DNA of 43,768 nt from contig SFJO01000019.1 in NCBI GenBank assembly GCA_004555865.1, positions 1 through 43,768 of the forward strand, given 5' to 3'. This DNA is from Oscillospiraceae bacterium. GTDB lineage: Bacteria > Bacillota > Clostridia > Oscillospirales > Ruminococcaceae. This document shows, one piece after another, positions 1 through 7,928 of the stretch (positions within the stretch are counted from its first letter, which is position 1; every line of letters starts with the position of its first letter). The position numbers and the translations under genes were made by a program. Below the pieces are notes generated by a model. The model made no database searches and had not been told where the DNA came from. It saw nothing but the letters and a program-made list of their open reading frames with translations.

Positions 1-52
1 ATGACTCTGCCCATTTCCTATTTTCGATTCTATTTTCCCGAATATGTGCTGA

Positions 53-87
53 AAACCCGGTTGCCGCCTAATTGCACAACCGGGTTT
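53..87 (+). terminator. Hairpin, likely terminator of an upstream gene
   Basis: Two perfect 11-base arms (53-63 and 77-87) enclose a 13-base loop. Only a short T-rich stretch follows. It lies just upstream of the HAD gene's -10 (TATACT, 101-106), so it probably ends a plus-strand gene left of the window. Confidence 0.5.
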
Positions 88-128
88 CTCGACAGCCTGC
101 TATACTATATAAATAAGGAGATCCCCTT

Positions 129-755
129 ATGTATCGGAACATCGCATTTGATTTGGGCGGCGTTGTGGTGGACTTCGCCCCCCATGATTTTCTTTTGGAA
201 AATTTCTGTTCCGCTCCCATTGAGCAGAAAGTTTATGACATCACCTTCGGCAGCAAAGAATGGCAGCAGCTGGACGCCGGGCTGATTACCCGTGCTCAGG
301 GCGACGCCATCATGCTGGAAAAGGGCCGCCAGCAGGGCTGCGCGTTTGAGGTGCAGGCGGTGCTGGATTCCTGGATGCGCAGCCTGCGCCCCCGCCACCG
401 CACGCTGGATCTGATTCGCCGCCTGAAAAAGATGGGCTATCACGTGTATTTCCTTTCCAACATCCCTGAGGACGCGCTGGATTTCCTCCGTCACAAGGAA
501 TTCTGGACGCTGTTTGAGGGAGGCATTGCCTCCTGCGATGTGAAAATCAACAAGCCCGATTCCCGCATTTATCAGGCGCTTCTGACGGACTATCACCTCA
601 AGCCCAGCGAGACGATTTTTATTGATGACCACACCGAAAACGTACAGGCCGCGTACAATCTCGGCATCACCGCCATTCACTACAAGGGTGCCGGGCGGCT
701 GTACAAATCCCTGAACACCTGTGGCATTCCCATTCGGGAGCGCCTGCTCTGGTAA
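129..755 (+). CDS. HAD-family phosphatase
   Basis: A 208-residue HAD-superfamily hydrolase, expected to remove phosphate from a small metabolite in the cytoplasm. All four motifs are visible: motif I DLGGVVVDF near residue 8 (nucleophile D8), motif II in FLSN near 115, the motif III lysine in INKPDSR, and motif IV in FIDDHTEN. The DxGGVV form of motif I and the length fit the HAD-IA group that includes YihX-type sugar phosphatases. The ATG has a good AAGGAG ribosome site (115-120), and a TATACT -10 lies at 101-106. It appears monocistronic. The substrate cannot be told from sequence. Confidence 0.88.
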   Translation: MYRNIAFDLGGVVVDFAPHDFLLENFCSAPIEQKVYDITFGSKEWQQLDAGLITRAQGDAIMLEKGRQQGCAFEVQAVLDSWMRSLRPRHRTLDLIRRLKKMGYHVYFLSNIPEDALDFLRHKEFWTLFEGGIASCDVKINKPDSRIYQALLTDYHLKPSETIFIDDHTENVQAAYNLGITAIHYKGAGRLYKSLNTCGIPIRERLLW

Positions 756-890
756 GTTTTTTCCGGCCGTTTTTGCCCCGCCGAGCGGTTGCTTTGGCAG
801 GGCACTTTTTACAAACCGGTGAAATCCGCCCCGCTTTTCAGCCGTTTTGCGGTCTGATTGCACAAAAATCAGGCAAATTTCTCGTTTTCT

Positions 891-918
891 TTGCAATGGC
901 AAAAAACGGTGCTATAAT
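891..918 (+). promoter_or_regulatory. Promoter of pta
   Basis: TTGCAA (891-896), 16-bp spacer, TATAAT (913-918), a standard housekeeping sigma promoter. The leader starts with a small imperfect hairpin (936-959, nine-base arms with one mismatch) before GGAGG at 969-973. Confidence 0.8.
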
Positions 919-982
919 AGAGCCGTAAGTGTGTCGCACCAGGCGCTTGTGCCCGGTGCAAAAGATGTGGAGGTATTTGTTT

Positions 983-1948
983 ATGTCCATTTTTGAGAAT
1001 TTCGAGAAAAAGCTCCAGGCTGAGCCCAAGTCCATTGTGTTCACCGAGGGCACCGACGCCCGCATCCTGTCCGCTGCCAGCCGCCTGCTGGCCGGCAAGG
1101 TGCTGAAGGTCATTCTGCTGGGCAACCCTGAGGCCGTGAAGGAAGCCGCCGCCAAGGGCAGCTTTGACATCACCGGTGCCGAGATCATCGACCCCGCCAA
1201 CTACACCGGTTTTGACGAGATGGTCGCCAAGATGGTGGAACTGCGCAAGGGCAAGATGACCGCTGAGGACTGCGCCAAGGCTCTGAGCAAGTCCAACTAC
1301 TTCGGCACCATGCTGGTGAAGATGGGCAAGGCCGACTGCCTGCTGGGCGGCGCCACCTACTCCACTGCTGACACCGTTCGTCCCGCTCTGCAGCTGATCA
1401 AGTGCAAGCCCGGCATCCAGTCCGTGAGCTCCTGCTTCATCCTGACCCGCGGTGAAGAGAGCATCGCCATGGGCGACTGCGCCATCAACATCAATCCCAG
1501 CGAGGATGAGGTTGTGGAGTGCACCGTCGAGACCGCTCACACCGCTGAGATCTTCGGCATCGACCCCCGCGTGGCTCTGCTGTCCTACTCCACCAAGGGC
1601 TCCGGCAAGGGCGACACCGTGGACAAGATGCGCAACGCCACTGCCCGTGTGCAGGAGGCTCATCCCGAGCTGAAGGTTGACGGCGAGCTGCAGTTTGACG
1701 CTGCCGTTGCTCCCGAGGTTGGCCAGTTGAAGGCTCCCGGCTCCAAGGTGGCCGGCTACGCCAACACCTTCATCTTCCCCGACATCAACGCCGGCAACAT
1801 CGGCTATAAGATTGCTCAGCGTCTGGGCGGCTTTGAGGCTTACGGCCCCATCCTGCAGGGCCTGAACGCCCCCATCAACGACCTGTCCCGCGGCTGCAAC
1901 GCCGAGGAGGTCTACAAGATGAGCCTGATCACCGCTGCTCTGATCTGA
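983..1948 (+). CDS. pta: Phosphate acetyltransferase
   Basis: Interconverts acetyl-CoA plus phosphate and acetyl phosphate plus CoA, normally paired with acetate kinase for ATP-yielding acetate formation; ackA is not in this window. The protein is 321 residues, close to the 325-330 usual for short single-domain Pta. Family segments are YFGTMLVKMGKADCLLGGA, SSCFILTRG and LLSYSTKGSGKG. ATG at 983 has GGAGG nine bases upstream; an in-frame start at 929 would lack a site and add 18 unconserved residues. It has its own promoter and terminator. The codons are strongly biased, as expected of a highly expressed fermentation enzyme. Phosphotransbutyrylase is related but fits less well. Confidence 0.93.
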   Translation: MSIFENFEKKLQAEPKSIVFTEGTDARILSAASRLLAGKVLKVILLGNPEAVKEAAAKGSFDITGAEIIDPANYTGFDEMVAKMVELRKGKMTAEDCAKALSKSNYFGTMLVKMGKADCLLGGATYSTADTVRPALQLIKCKPGIQSVSSCFILTRGEESIAMGDCAININPSEDEVVECTVETAHTAEIFGIDPRVALLSYSTKGSGKGDTVDKMRNATARVQEAHPELKVDGELQFDAAVAPEVGQLKAPGSKVAGYANTFIFPDINAGNIGYKIAQRLGGFEAYGPILQGLNAPINDLSRGCNAEEVYKMSLITAALI

Positions 1949-1978
1949 GTTTGCGGGGAGTAATCCTCTGAATCGTTC

Positions 1979-2017
1979 GCCCCTCGCGGTGCCGCCCGGC
2001 ACTGCGGGGGGCTTTTT
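1979..2017 (+). terminator. Intrinsic terminator after pta
   Basis: Fifteen-base arms (1979-1993, 1998-2012) with two G-T pairs, a four-base loop, then TTTTT (2013-2017). Confidence 0.9.
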
Positions 2018-2116
2018 AGGCTGCATTGCGCGCCGTTCCATGGCATTGCGGGTTCTTCTGTGCTATAATTTCTTTTGTGTTATAATAAGCGAACAAAAAC
2101 GTTTGAGGTGACCATC

Positions 2117-2695
2117 ATGCAATTTGACGAGCTGCGTGCCCAGTGCGAGAGCTGTACCCGCTGCGGGCTGTGCCAGGGCCGCACCAATGTGGTGTTCGGC
2201 ATGGGCAACCCGGCCTCTCCGGTCATGTTTGTGGGCGAGGGGCCCGGCCAGCACGAGGACGAACAGGGGCTGCCCTTCGTGGGCCGCAGCGGCCAGCTGC
2301 TGGATTTGTACCTGGACGTGATCGACCTGGACCGGAGCAAGGTCTACATTGCCAATGTGGTGAAGTGCCGCCCGCCTCAAAACCGCGACCCGCTTCCGGA
2401 GGAATCCGAGACCTGCCTGTACTGGCTGCGCCAGCAGTACAAGCTCATCCACCCGAAAATCCTGGTGTGTCTGGGCCGCATTGCTGCCCAGCGTCTGATC
2501 GAGCCGAAGTTTTCCGTCACCCGCCAGCACGGTGAATTCATTCAGAAGGGCAGCACCTGGTTCATGGGCACCTATCACCCCGCTGCGCTGCTGCGCAACA
2601 TGAGCCAGAAGCCCACCGCATTGGCCGATTTCATTGCCCTTCGCGGCAAAATTGAGGAGCTGTGTCCGGAGGTGTATCAGGGCACCGGCAAGTAA
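2117..2695 (+). CDS. Family 4 uracil-DNA glycosylase
   Basis: Removes uracil from DNA in base-excision repair and carries a 4Fe-4S cluster. The 192-residue protein starts with a cysteine-rich segment (C10, C13, C16, C19). It then has the active-site segment GEGPGQHED near 40, FVGRSGQLLD, the later cysteine-containing region VVKCRPPQNRDP, and the C-terminal TYHPAALLRN motif. Length and motif order fit family 4 (UDGa) glycosylases. The ATG at 2117 follows GAGGTGA (2105-2111). Two TATAAT-like -10 boxes lie at 2064-2069 and 2081-2086 without a clear -35. It is convergent with the next gene and separated from it by a strong two-way terminator. Confidence 0.92.
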   Translation: MQFDELRAQCESCTRCGLCQGRTNVVFGMGNPASPVMFVGEGPGQHEDEQGLPFVGRSGQLLDLYLDVIDLDRSKVYIANVVKCRPPQNRDPLPEESETCLYWLRQQYKLIHPKILVCLGRIAAQRLIEPKFSVTRQHGEFIQKGSTWFMGTYHPAALLRNMSQKPTALADFIALRGKIEELCPEVYQGTGK

Positions 2696-2744
2696 GCGCC
2701 AAATGTCCGCCGGGTTCCGCACACCGCACACGCCATAAACCTGC

Positions 2745-2803
2745 AAAAACGTCGGATCAAGGGCGCGGCTTCACAGTTGTTTCGCCCTTGATCCGACGTT
2801 TTT
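2745..2803. terminator. Bidirectional terminator
   Basis: A perfect 21-base stem (2745-2765 with 2783-2803) and a 17-base loop, with A5 on one side and T5 on the other, between two convergent genes. Confidence 0.95.
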
Positions 2804-2910
2804 CTATACAGTGATTTTTTTGATTTGCGGCCATGTTTTTTTCCAGCGCACACAGCATCCTGCTTGATGCAGCCGTTTCACCGGCCTGACACCGGGCGCA
2901 GAACCGCGTT

Positions 2911-3375
2911 TCAGGTGTTTGCTTCCCGCCGGGGAACCGGATGCTCGGCCAGATACTGTTCCAGCAGGTCAGCCGCCAGGCCCACCATCTCCACGCAGGG
3001 GCGCTTTTTGTAGTAAGTCTCGGTACGGGGCGAGGCCACCGGGCTGCCCTCGGGCTTATCCAGCCCCAGCAGTTCCCGGCAGATCAGGCTGCCGGTTTCC
3101 GCCTTGAACTTCGCCGCCAGCTCCTGCACCATGGCATACACAGCGGTTTTGTGGACGGGGTCGTCACTGCCATACAGTGCCCCAAGCGCCATCACAGCAC
3201 CGCTGAATGCGCCGCACACCTCACGCATACGGCCTATGCCGCCGCCAAACCCGCTGGCCAGCTGCAATGCCGTCTGGCGCGGCAGCCCCACCTCTTCACT
3301 GAACGCAGCAAACACCGCCTGCGAGCAGTTGTAGCCCTCCTTAAAATTGGCCTCGGCCATTTCACGATGCGTCAA
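2911..3375 (-). CDS. C_GCAxxG_C_C family protein
   Basis: A 154-residue protein of the C_GCAxxG_C_C family, whose biochemical role is not settled (redox or metal roles have been proposed for the conserved cysteines). Visible are C17 in YNCSQAVFAAF, the glycine-rich SGFGGGIGRM, the signature CGAFSGAVMALG, then two later cysteines (SLICRELLG and KKRPCVEMV). I chose TTG at 3375 because AAAGGAAG (3385-3392) lies nine bases upstream. The in-frame ATG at 3360 would be 24 bases from that site. An extended -10 (TGGTATAAT on the minus strand, 3441-3449) suggests an own promoter. Confidence 0.85.
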   Translation of the reverse strand: MTHREMAEANFKEGYNCSQAVFAAFSEEVGLPRQTALQLASGFGGGIGRMREVCGAFSGAVMALGALYGSDDPVHKTAVYAMVQELAAKFKAETGSLICRELLGLDKPEGSPVASPRTETYYKKRPCVEMVGLAADLLEQYLAEHPVPRREANT

Positions 3376-3440
3376 TTGTATCGACTTCCTTTCTTTTCGC
3401 GCACCCGCACTGCAAACCGCGGTGCGCTCTTGTATTGTTT

Positions 3441-3449
3441 ATTATACCA
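3441..3449 (-). promoter_or_regulatory. Extended -10 for the C_GCAxxG gene
   Basis: The minus strand reads TGGTATAAT, a TGn-extended -10, without a convincing -35. It is about 65 bases upstream of the TTG start. Confidence 0.5.
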
Positions 3450-3610
3450 TACAGAACATCCTTGCGCCATCCAGACGTTCCGGCGGTCGCGACCTCTTTG
3501 CGCGCCGGGCTTGCAGCAGGCGTTTTTTCGCAATTCAGCCGCGCGGTCGGCGTGACTGCCCTGTAAGCGCTCTTTTTCAAAACGGATTCTTAAACTTTTT
3601 GTGAATTCCC

Positions 3611-3639
3611 TTGCACTTTTTGCAAAAAAGAGTTATAGT
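3611..3639 (+). promoter_or_regulatory. Promoter of htpG
   Basis: TTGCAC (3611-3616), 17-bp spacer, TATAGT (3634-3639). The CIRCE operator begins four bases after the -10. Confidence 0.8.
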
Positions 3640-3642
3640 AGA

Positions 3643-3669
3643 CTAGCACTCAGAAGTTATGAGTGCTAA
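3643..3669 (+). promoter_or_regulatory. CIRCE operator (HrcA binding site)
   Basis: CTAGCACTC, nine bases, then GAGTGCTAA: 17 of 18 arm bases match the CIRCE consensus (TTAGCACTC-N9-GAGTGCTAA). It covers the expected transcription start of htpG, where HrcA binding would block transcription until heat stress. Confidence 0.95.
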
Positions 3670-3734
3670 ATTGATTTACAATTGCAGTCCGGAGAATTTC
3701 GAACCAAAAATAAACGCGAAAAGGAGTTTTTCAT

Positions 3735-5639
3735 ATGGCAGTCAAACAATTCAAGGCCGAGAGCAAAAAGCTGCTTGACCTGATGATCAATTCCATTTAC
3801 ACCAACAAGGAGATTTTCCTGCGTGAGCTGATCAGCAACGCCAGCGATGCCATCGACAAGCTGTATTTTCGCAGCCTGACCGACCAGACCGTGGGCATGA
3901 ACAAGGACGATTTCTGCATCCGGCTGGACGTGGATAAGGAAAACCGCATTCTGACCATCAGCGACAACGGCATCGGTATGACCAAGGAAGAGCTGGAGAA
4001 GAACCTGGGCACCATTGCCCGCAGCGGCAGCCTGGATTTCAAGACCGAGAACAAGTCTGCGCAGGACATTGACATCATCGGCCAGTTCGGCGTGGGATTC
4101 TACTCCGCCTTCATGGTGTCCAGCGATGTAACCGTGGTCAGCCGCGCCTTCGGCAGTGACGAAGCCTGGCAGTGGGAGAGCAAGGGCGCCGAGGGCTACA
4201 CCATCAGCCCCGCCGAGAAGGACACCGTCGGCACCGAAATCACCTTGGTCATCAAGGAAAACACCGACACCGAAAACTACGATGAGTTCCTGGACGAGTA
4301 TCGCCTTGTGGACATCGTGAAGAAATACTCCGACTATGTGCGCTACCCCATCAAGATGGAGCGTGAAAAGACCCGGCAGAAGCCCCGCCCGGAGGATGCC
4401 GGCGAAGACTACAAGCCCGAGTACGAGACCTACCGGGAAGTGGAGACGCTGAACAGCATGATCCCTCTGTGGAAGCGCTCCAAGAGCGAGGTCAAGCCTG
4501 AGGAATACAACGAGTTCTATAAGAAGAAGTTCTTCGACTACACCGACCCCGCCCGCACCATTGTGAGCCGCACCGAGGGCACTGCCACCTACAACGCCCT
4601 GCTGTTCATTCCCGGCCATGCCCCCTACGACTATTACACCCGCGAGTACGAAAAGGGTCTGCAGCTGTATGCTTCCGGCGTGCTCATCATGGAAAAATGC
4701 CCCGATCTGCTGTCTGACTACTTCAGCTTCGTGAAAGGCATTGTGGACAGTCAGGATCTGAGTCTGAACATCAGCCGTGAAATGCTCCAGAAGGACAGCC
4801 AGCTGAAGCTGATCCACAATGCGCTGGAGAAGAAGATCAAGAGCGAACTGACCGCCATGAAGAACAACGAGCGGGATAAGTACGAGGAGTTCTTCAAGAA
4901 TTTCGGCCGTCAGCTGAAGTACGGCTGCTACTCCGATTACGGCACCCACAGCGACCTGCTGAAGGATCTGCTGCTGTTCTACTCCGCTAAAGAGAAGAAG
5001 CTGGTCAGCCTGGAAGAGTATGTGAAGGCCATGCCGGAAGGCCAGAAGTACATCTACTTCGCCGCCGGTGAGGACGCCGACCGTCTGGCCAAGCTGCCCG
5101 CTGCCGAGTTGGTTCTGGATAAGGGCTACGACCTGTTGCTGCTCACCGAGGATGTGGACGAATTCTGCCTGCAGATGATGCGCAGCTATGAGGAGAAGGA
5201 GTTCAAGAACATCAACTCCGGCGATCTGGGGCTGGAAACCGAGGAAGAAAAGAAGCAGGCTGAGGAAGCCGCCGAGGAGAACAAGCCCCTGTTCGAGGCC
5301 ATCAAGGCTGCTCTGGGCGACAAGGTTACCAAGGTCACTCTGTCCACCCGCCTGAAGAGCCATCCCGTCTGCCTGTCCAGCGAAGGCCCCATCTCCATCG
5401 AGATGGAGCGCGTGCTGAAGGGTATGCCCGGCGGTGAAGCGCCCAAGAGCGAGAAGGTGCTGGAACTGAATCCCAACCACCCCGTGTTTGAAACGATGAA
5501 GAGCCTGCAGGCTTCCGGCGACACCGAGAAGCTGAACGCTTACGCTGACATTCTGTACAACCAGGCCCGCCTGATCGAGGGTCTGCCCGTTGAGGATGCC
5601 GTCGCCTATACGGAGGCGGTCTGCAAGCTGATGAAGTAA
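3735..5639 (+). CDS. htpG: Chaperone HtpG (bacterial Hsp90)
   Basis: ATP-dependent cytosolic chaperone of the Hsp90 family, 634 residues, full length. The N-terminal GHKL ATPase domain shows the catalytic ELISNASDAIDK (E31, N35), DNGIGM (from D77), LGTIARSGS and GQFGVGFYSAFMV. A middle domain follows (IPLWKRSKSEV region) and then the C-terminal dimerisation region (LELNPNHPVF). AAGGAG (3721-3726) precedes the ATG. The CIRCE operator over the start site predicts HrcA repression, unlike Bacillus subtilis htpG, which is not in the HrcA regulon. It ends at a shared two-way terminator. Confidence 0.97.
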   Translation: MAVKQFKAESKKLLDLMINSIYTNKEIFLRELISNASDAIDKLYFRSLTDQTVGMNKDDFCIRLDVDKENRILTISDNGIGMTKEELEKNLGTIARSGSLDFKTENKSAQDIDIIGQFGVGFYSAFMVSSDVTVVSRAFGSDEAWQWESKGAEGYTISPAEKDTVGTEITLVIKENTDTENYDEFLDEYRLVDIVKKYSDYVRYPIKMEREKTRQKPRPEDAGEDYKPEYETYREVETLNSMIPLWKRSKSEVKPEEYNEFYKKKFFDYTDPARTIVSRTEGTATYNALLFIPGHAPYDYYTREYEKGLQLYASGVLIMEKCPDLLSDYFSFVKGIVDSQDLSLNISREMLQKDSQLKLIHNALEKKIKSELTAMKNNERDKYEEFFKNFGRQLKYGCYSDYGTHSDLLKDLLLFYSAKEKKLVSLEEYVKAMPEGQKYIYFAAGEDADRLAKLPAAELVLDKGYDLLLLTEDVDEFCLQMMRSYEEKEFKNINSGDLGLETEEEKKQAEEAAEENKPLFEAIKAALGDKVTKVTLSTRLKSHPVCLSSEGPISIEMERVLKGMPGGEAPKSEKVLELNPNHPVFETMKSLQASGDTEKLNAYADILYNQARLIEGLPVEDAVAYTEAVCKLMK

Positions 5640-5692
5640 TCGCTTCGTTCCTGCATCCGACGCACCCGGCCGATCTTAAATCAACTTAAAGC

Positions 5693-5737
5693 AAAAGCAG
5701 CTGCCTACCGGTTTTTCCGGCGGGCGGCTGCTTTTTT
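5693..5737. terminator. Terminator shared by htpG and sigG
   Basis: Nineteen-base arms (5693-5711, 5717-5735) with two wobbles and one mismatch around a TTTTT loop. T-rich on the plus side, and T-rich (CTTTTGCTTT) on the minus side. Confidence 0.88.
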
Positions 5738-5783
5738 ACGCCTTTGTACGTTTCATCTTTGATTTTAACTTTGGGTTTTCTCC

Positions 5784-6554
5784 TTACATTTCTCCCCGGA
5801 TGCGCTCCAGCGCCCCCTTTTCCAGGCGGCTCACCTGCGCCTGGCTGATGCCGATCTCCTTAGCGACTTCCACCTGGGTCATTCCGGAAAGGTAGCGAAG
5901 CGACATGATCTTCTTTTCCCGCCCGGTCAGGCTGCCCACGGTATCCCGGAACATAATGCCGCTGATCCAACTGTCCTCCCCATCGGTTTCTCCCACCTGA
6001 TCCATCACATAGATAGGGTCTCCGCCGTCGTTGTACACCGGCTCATACAAGCTCACCGGTTCCACCACGGATTCCAGCGCCATGGTCACCGTCTCTTTGG
6101 GCAGGTTCACCACCGCTGCAATCTCGTTTATGTGCGGTTCCCGTCCCAGCTTTTTCTGCAGCTGCTCCCGGCATTGCATCGCCCGATATGCCACATCCCG
6201 CACCGAGCGGCTTACCCTCAGGGCATTGTTGTCCCGCAGAAAGCGGCGGATCTCCCCAATGATCATGGGCACTCCATAGGTGGAAAACCGAAGGTTCATG
6301 TCCGGGTCAAAGTTGTCGATGGCCTTGATCAGGCCAATGCACCCCACCTGAAACAGGTCATCCAGATTCTCGCCCCGGCCGGAGAACCGCTGCACCACGC
6401 TTAGCACCAGCCGCAGGTTGCCCTGAATCATCTCCTGCCGGGCCTGTCGGTCTCCCTGCTTCACCCGGCGCAGCAGCTGGGCCTTTTCCCGCTCCGTCAG
6501 CACCGGCAGCTGGGCCGTATTGATGCCGCAAAGCTCCACCTTGTTGTGGTACAT
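5784..6554 (-). CDS. sigG: Sporulation sigma factor SigG
   Basis: Forespore-specific RNA polymerase sigma factor. The 256-residue protein follows Bacillus SigG closely: N-terminal MYHNKVELCGINT, region 2 with NLRLVLSVVQRF, DDLFQVGCIGLIKAIDNFD and FSTYGVPMIIGEIRRFLRDNN, and region 4 ending in GISQAQVSRLEKGALERI. ATG at 6554 is preceded by AAGGGGAG. The open frame continues upstream to about 7025, but that part has no similarity and antisenses another gene. In Bacillus sigG lies directly after sigE; here a plus-strand gene sits between them. Confidence 0.95.
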   Translation of the reverse strand: MYHNKVELCGINTAQLPVLTEREKAQLLRRVKQGDRQARQEMIQGNLRLVLSVVQRFSGRGENLDDLFQVGCIGLIKAIDNFDPDMNLRFSTYGVPMIIGEIRRFLRDNNALRVSRSVRDVAYRAMQCREQLQKKLGREPHINEIAAVVNLPKETVTMALESVVEPVSLYEPVYNDGGDPIYVMDQVGETDGEDSWISGIMFRDTVGSLTGREKKIMSLRYLSGMTQVEVAKEIGISQAQVSRLEKGALERIRGEM

Positions 6555-6710
6555 GCCAAAGCTCCCCTTCCGCGGCGCATCCGCCTTTGGAGAGTATGGG
6601 CCGGCCCCCTGCACCGCCAAACAATAGGCCGGCTGGCAATCCCTGCACAGGCTGCGAAAGTTTGGCATACGCTGACGGCAACAGCTGCAATTTACAAGGA
6701 GGGCTGCGTT

Positions 6711-7214
6711 ATGACGGAACTGCTGCCGTTTCTTCCGCTTGTTCTGGGAATGGCCCTGTTGGCCGCCATTCTTCTGGCCTGGCATTGCCTGAACCGTGCC
6801 CACGCCGAGGATTGGGTGCTTCATCCCCGCCCCAGCTTTCCCGCCGCCGGATTTGCCGTGACCGATCTTCCGGCCTACGAGTTTCTCGCACGGGAGCGCT
6901 GCTGGCTCATTCGACGAACCATCGCCCAGTTGGATTTTGTTGCCGACCCCGGCTGGACGTTCTGGCTTCGGGTCGGGCGCCGCGGCCAGCCGCTGACCCT
7001 GCCGGATGAGCCGCCGATTCCCCACGACCAGCGGCAGATTCGCCGGGTAGATGGCCTTCGGGTGGAGATGCTGTATTCTCCCGGTGGCGCCGGGCTGGTT
7101 CGCTGGAGCCGGAACGGCTTCGATTACGCCCTCACCTTCCCCGCCGGTGAGATGGGCCTACCCAGTGGACTGACCGCCGCCTTCGTCCGTGAAGCAAACG
7201 CTGAACCGCTGTAA
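6711..7214 (+). CDS. Unknown membrane-anchored protein between sigG and sigE
   Basis: A 167-residue protein I do not recognise. One N-terminal membrane segment (about residues 4-24, LLPFLPLVLGMALLAAILLAW) is followed by a soluble domain. Its end (WSRNGFDYALTF, then a helix) resembles the C-terminal pattern of DUF4367-type domains; that is a weak inference. The ATG has a strong AAGGAGG (6696-6702). It is divergent from sigG (157-bp gap) and convergent with sigE (6-bp gap, no terminator). The position suggests a sporulation link, such as a sigma regulator, but no motif proves it. Confidence 0.75.
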   Translation: MTELLPFLPLVLGMALLAAILLAWHCLNRAHAEDWVLHPRPSFPAAGFAVTDLPAYEFLARERCWLIRRTIAQLDFVADPGWTFWLRVGRRGQPLTLPDEPPIPHDQRQIRRVDGLRVEMLYSPGGAGLVRWSRNGFDYALTFPAGEMGLPSGLTAAFVREANAEPL

Positions 7215-7220
7215 ATCGTT

Positions 7221-7928
7221 TCACACCATCTGCTCCAGCTGTTGACGCAGGCGGCGGATGATGCGCTTTTCAAGCCGTGAAATGTAGCTTTGGGAAATGC
7301 CGATGGCATCCGCCACTTCCTTTTGCGTGTGCTCCACCCCATCCTTTAATCCAAAGCGCATTTCCATAATGCGGCGCTCCCGCTCGTCCAACAGGGCAAC
7401 CGCCTGGTGCAGCATGGTGCACTCATCGTCCTGCTCCAGCTTGGCCCCCACCTGGGCCTGGTCGCTGCTGAGCACATCCGAGAGAAGCAGCTCGTTGCCC
7501 TCGCCGTCAGTGTTCAGCGGTTCATCAATGCTGGCGTCCTGCCGCCGGTTGGAGCTTTTTCGCAGGTACATCAAAATCTCATTTTCAATGCACCGGCTGG
7601 CATAGGTGGCCAGCTTGATCTTTTTGGAGGGCACGAAGGTGTTGACCGCCTTGATCAGGCCAATGGTGCCAATGGAGATGATGTCCTCAATCGCCACACC
7701 GCTGTTCTCAAATTTGCGTGCAATGTACACCACCAGCCGCAGATTGTGAGTGATTAGCAGATCCCGGCAGCTGGGCCGCCCCTCTTCCAGCCCGGCAAAC
7801 ACCCGGGCTTCCTCCTCCGGAGTGAGCGGCGGCGGCAGGATCTCCGGTCCGTTGATGTAATGAACACGGCTGGGTGCTGTCAACCGTAAGGCCCACTGTT
7901 TCAGGCCGTCTAAAAGTTGCTTCAGCAT
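7221..7928 (-). CDS. sigE: Sporulation sigma factor SigE
   Basis: Mother-cell sigma factor, 235 residues (239 in Bacillus subtilis). An N-terminal pro-sequence precedes NGPEILPPPLTPEEEARVF, where SpoIIGA would cleave. Region 2 has NLRLVVYIARKFENSGV, IGTIGLIKAVNTF and ATYASRCIENEILMYLRK; region 4 has GISQSYISRLEKRIIRRL. ATG at 7928 lies inside the last codons of spoIIGA (7-base overlap), with AGGAGGG upstream, so the protease and its substrate are translationally coupled. Confidence 0.95.
   Translation of the reverse strand: MLKQLLDGLKQWALRLTAPSRVHYINGPEILPPPLTPEEEARVFAGLEEGRPSCRDLLITHNLRLVVYIARKFENSGVAIEDIISIGTIGLIKAVNTFVPSKKIKLATYASRCIENEILMYLRKSSNRRQDASIDEPLNTDGEGNELLLSDVLSSDQAQVGAKLEQDDECTMLHQAVALLDERERRIMEMRFGLKDGVEHTQKEVADAIGISQSYISRLEKRIIRRLRQQLEQMV

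Noticed and set aside
3666..5480. A 604-residue minus-strand frame over htpG
   Set aside because: Exact antisense shadow of a strongly conserved gene; no start signals.
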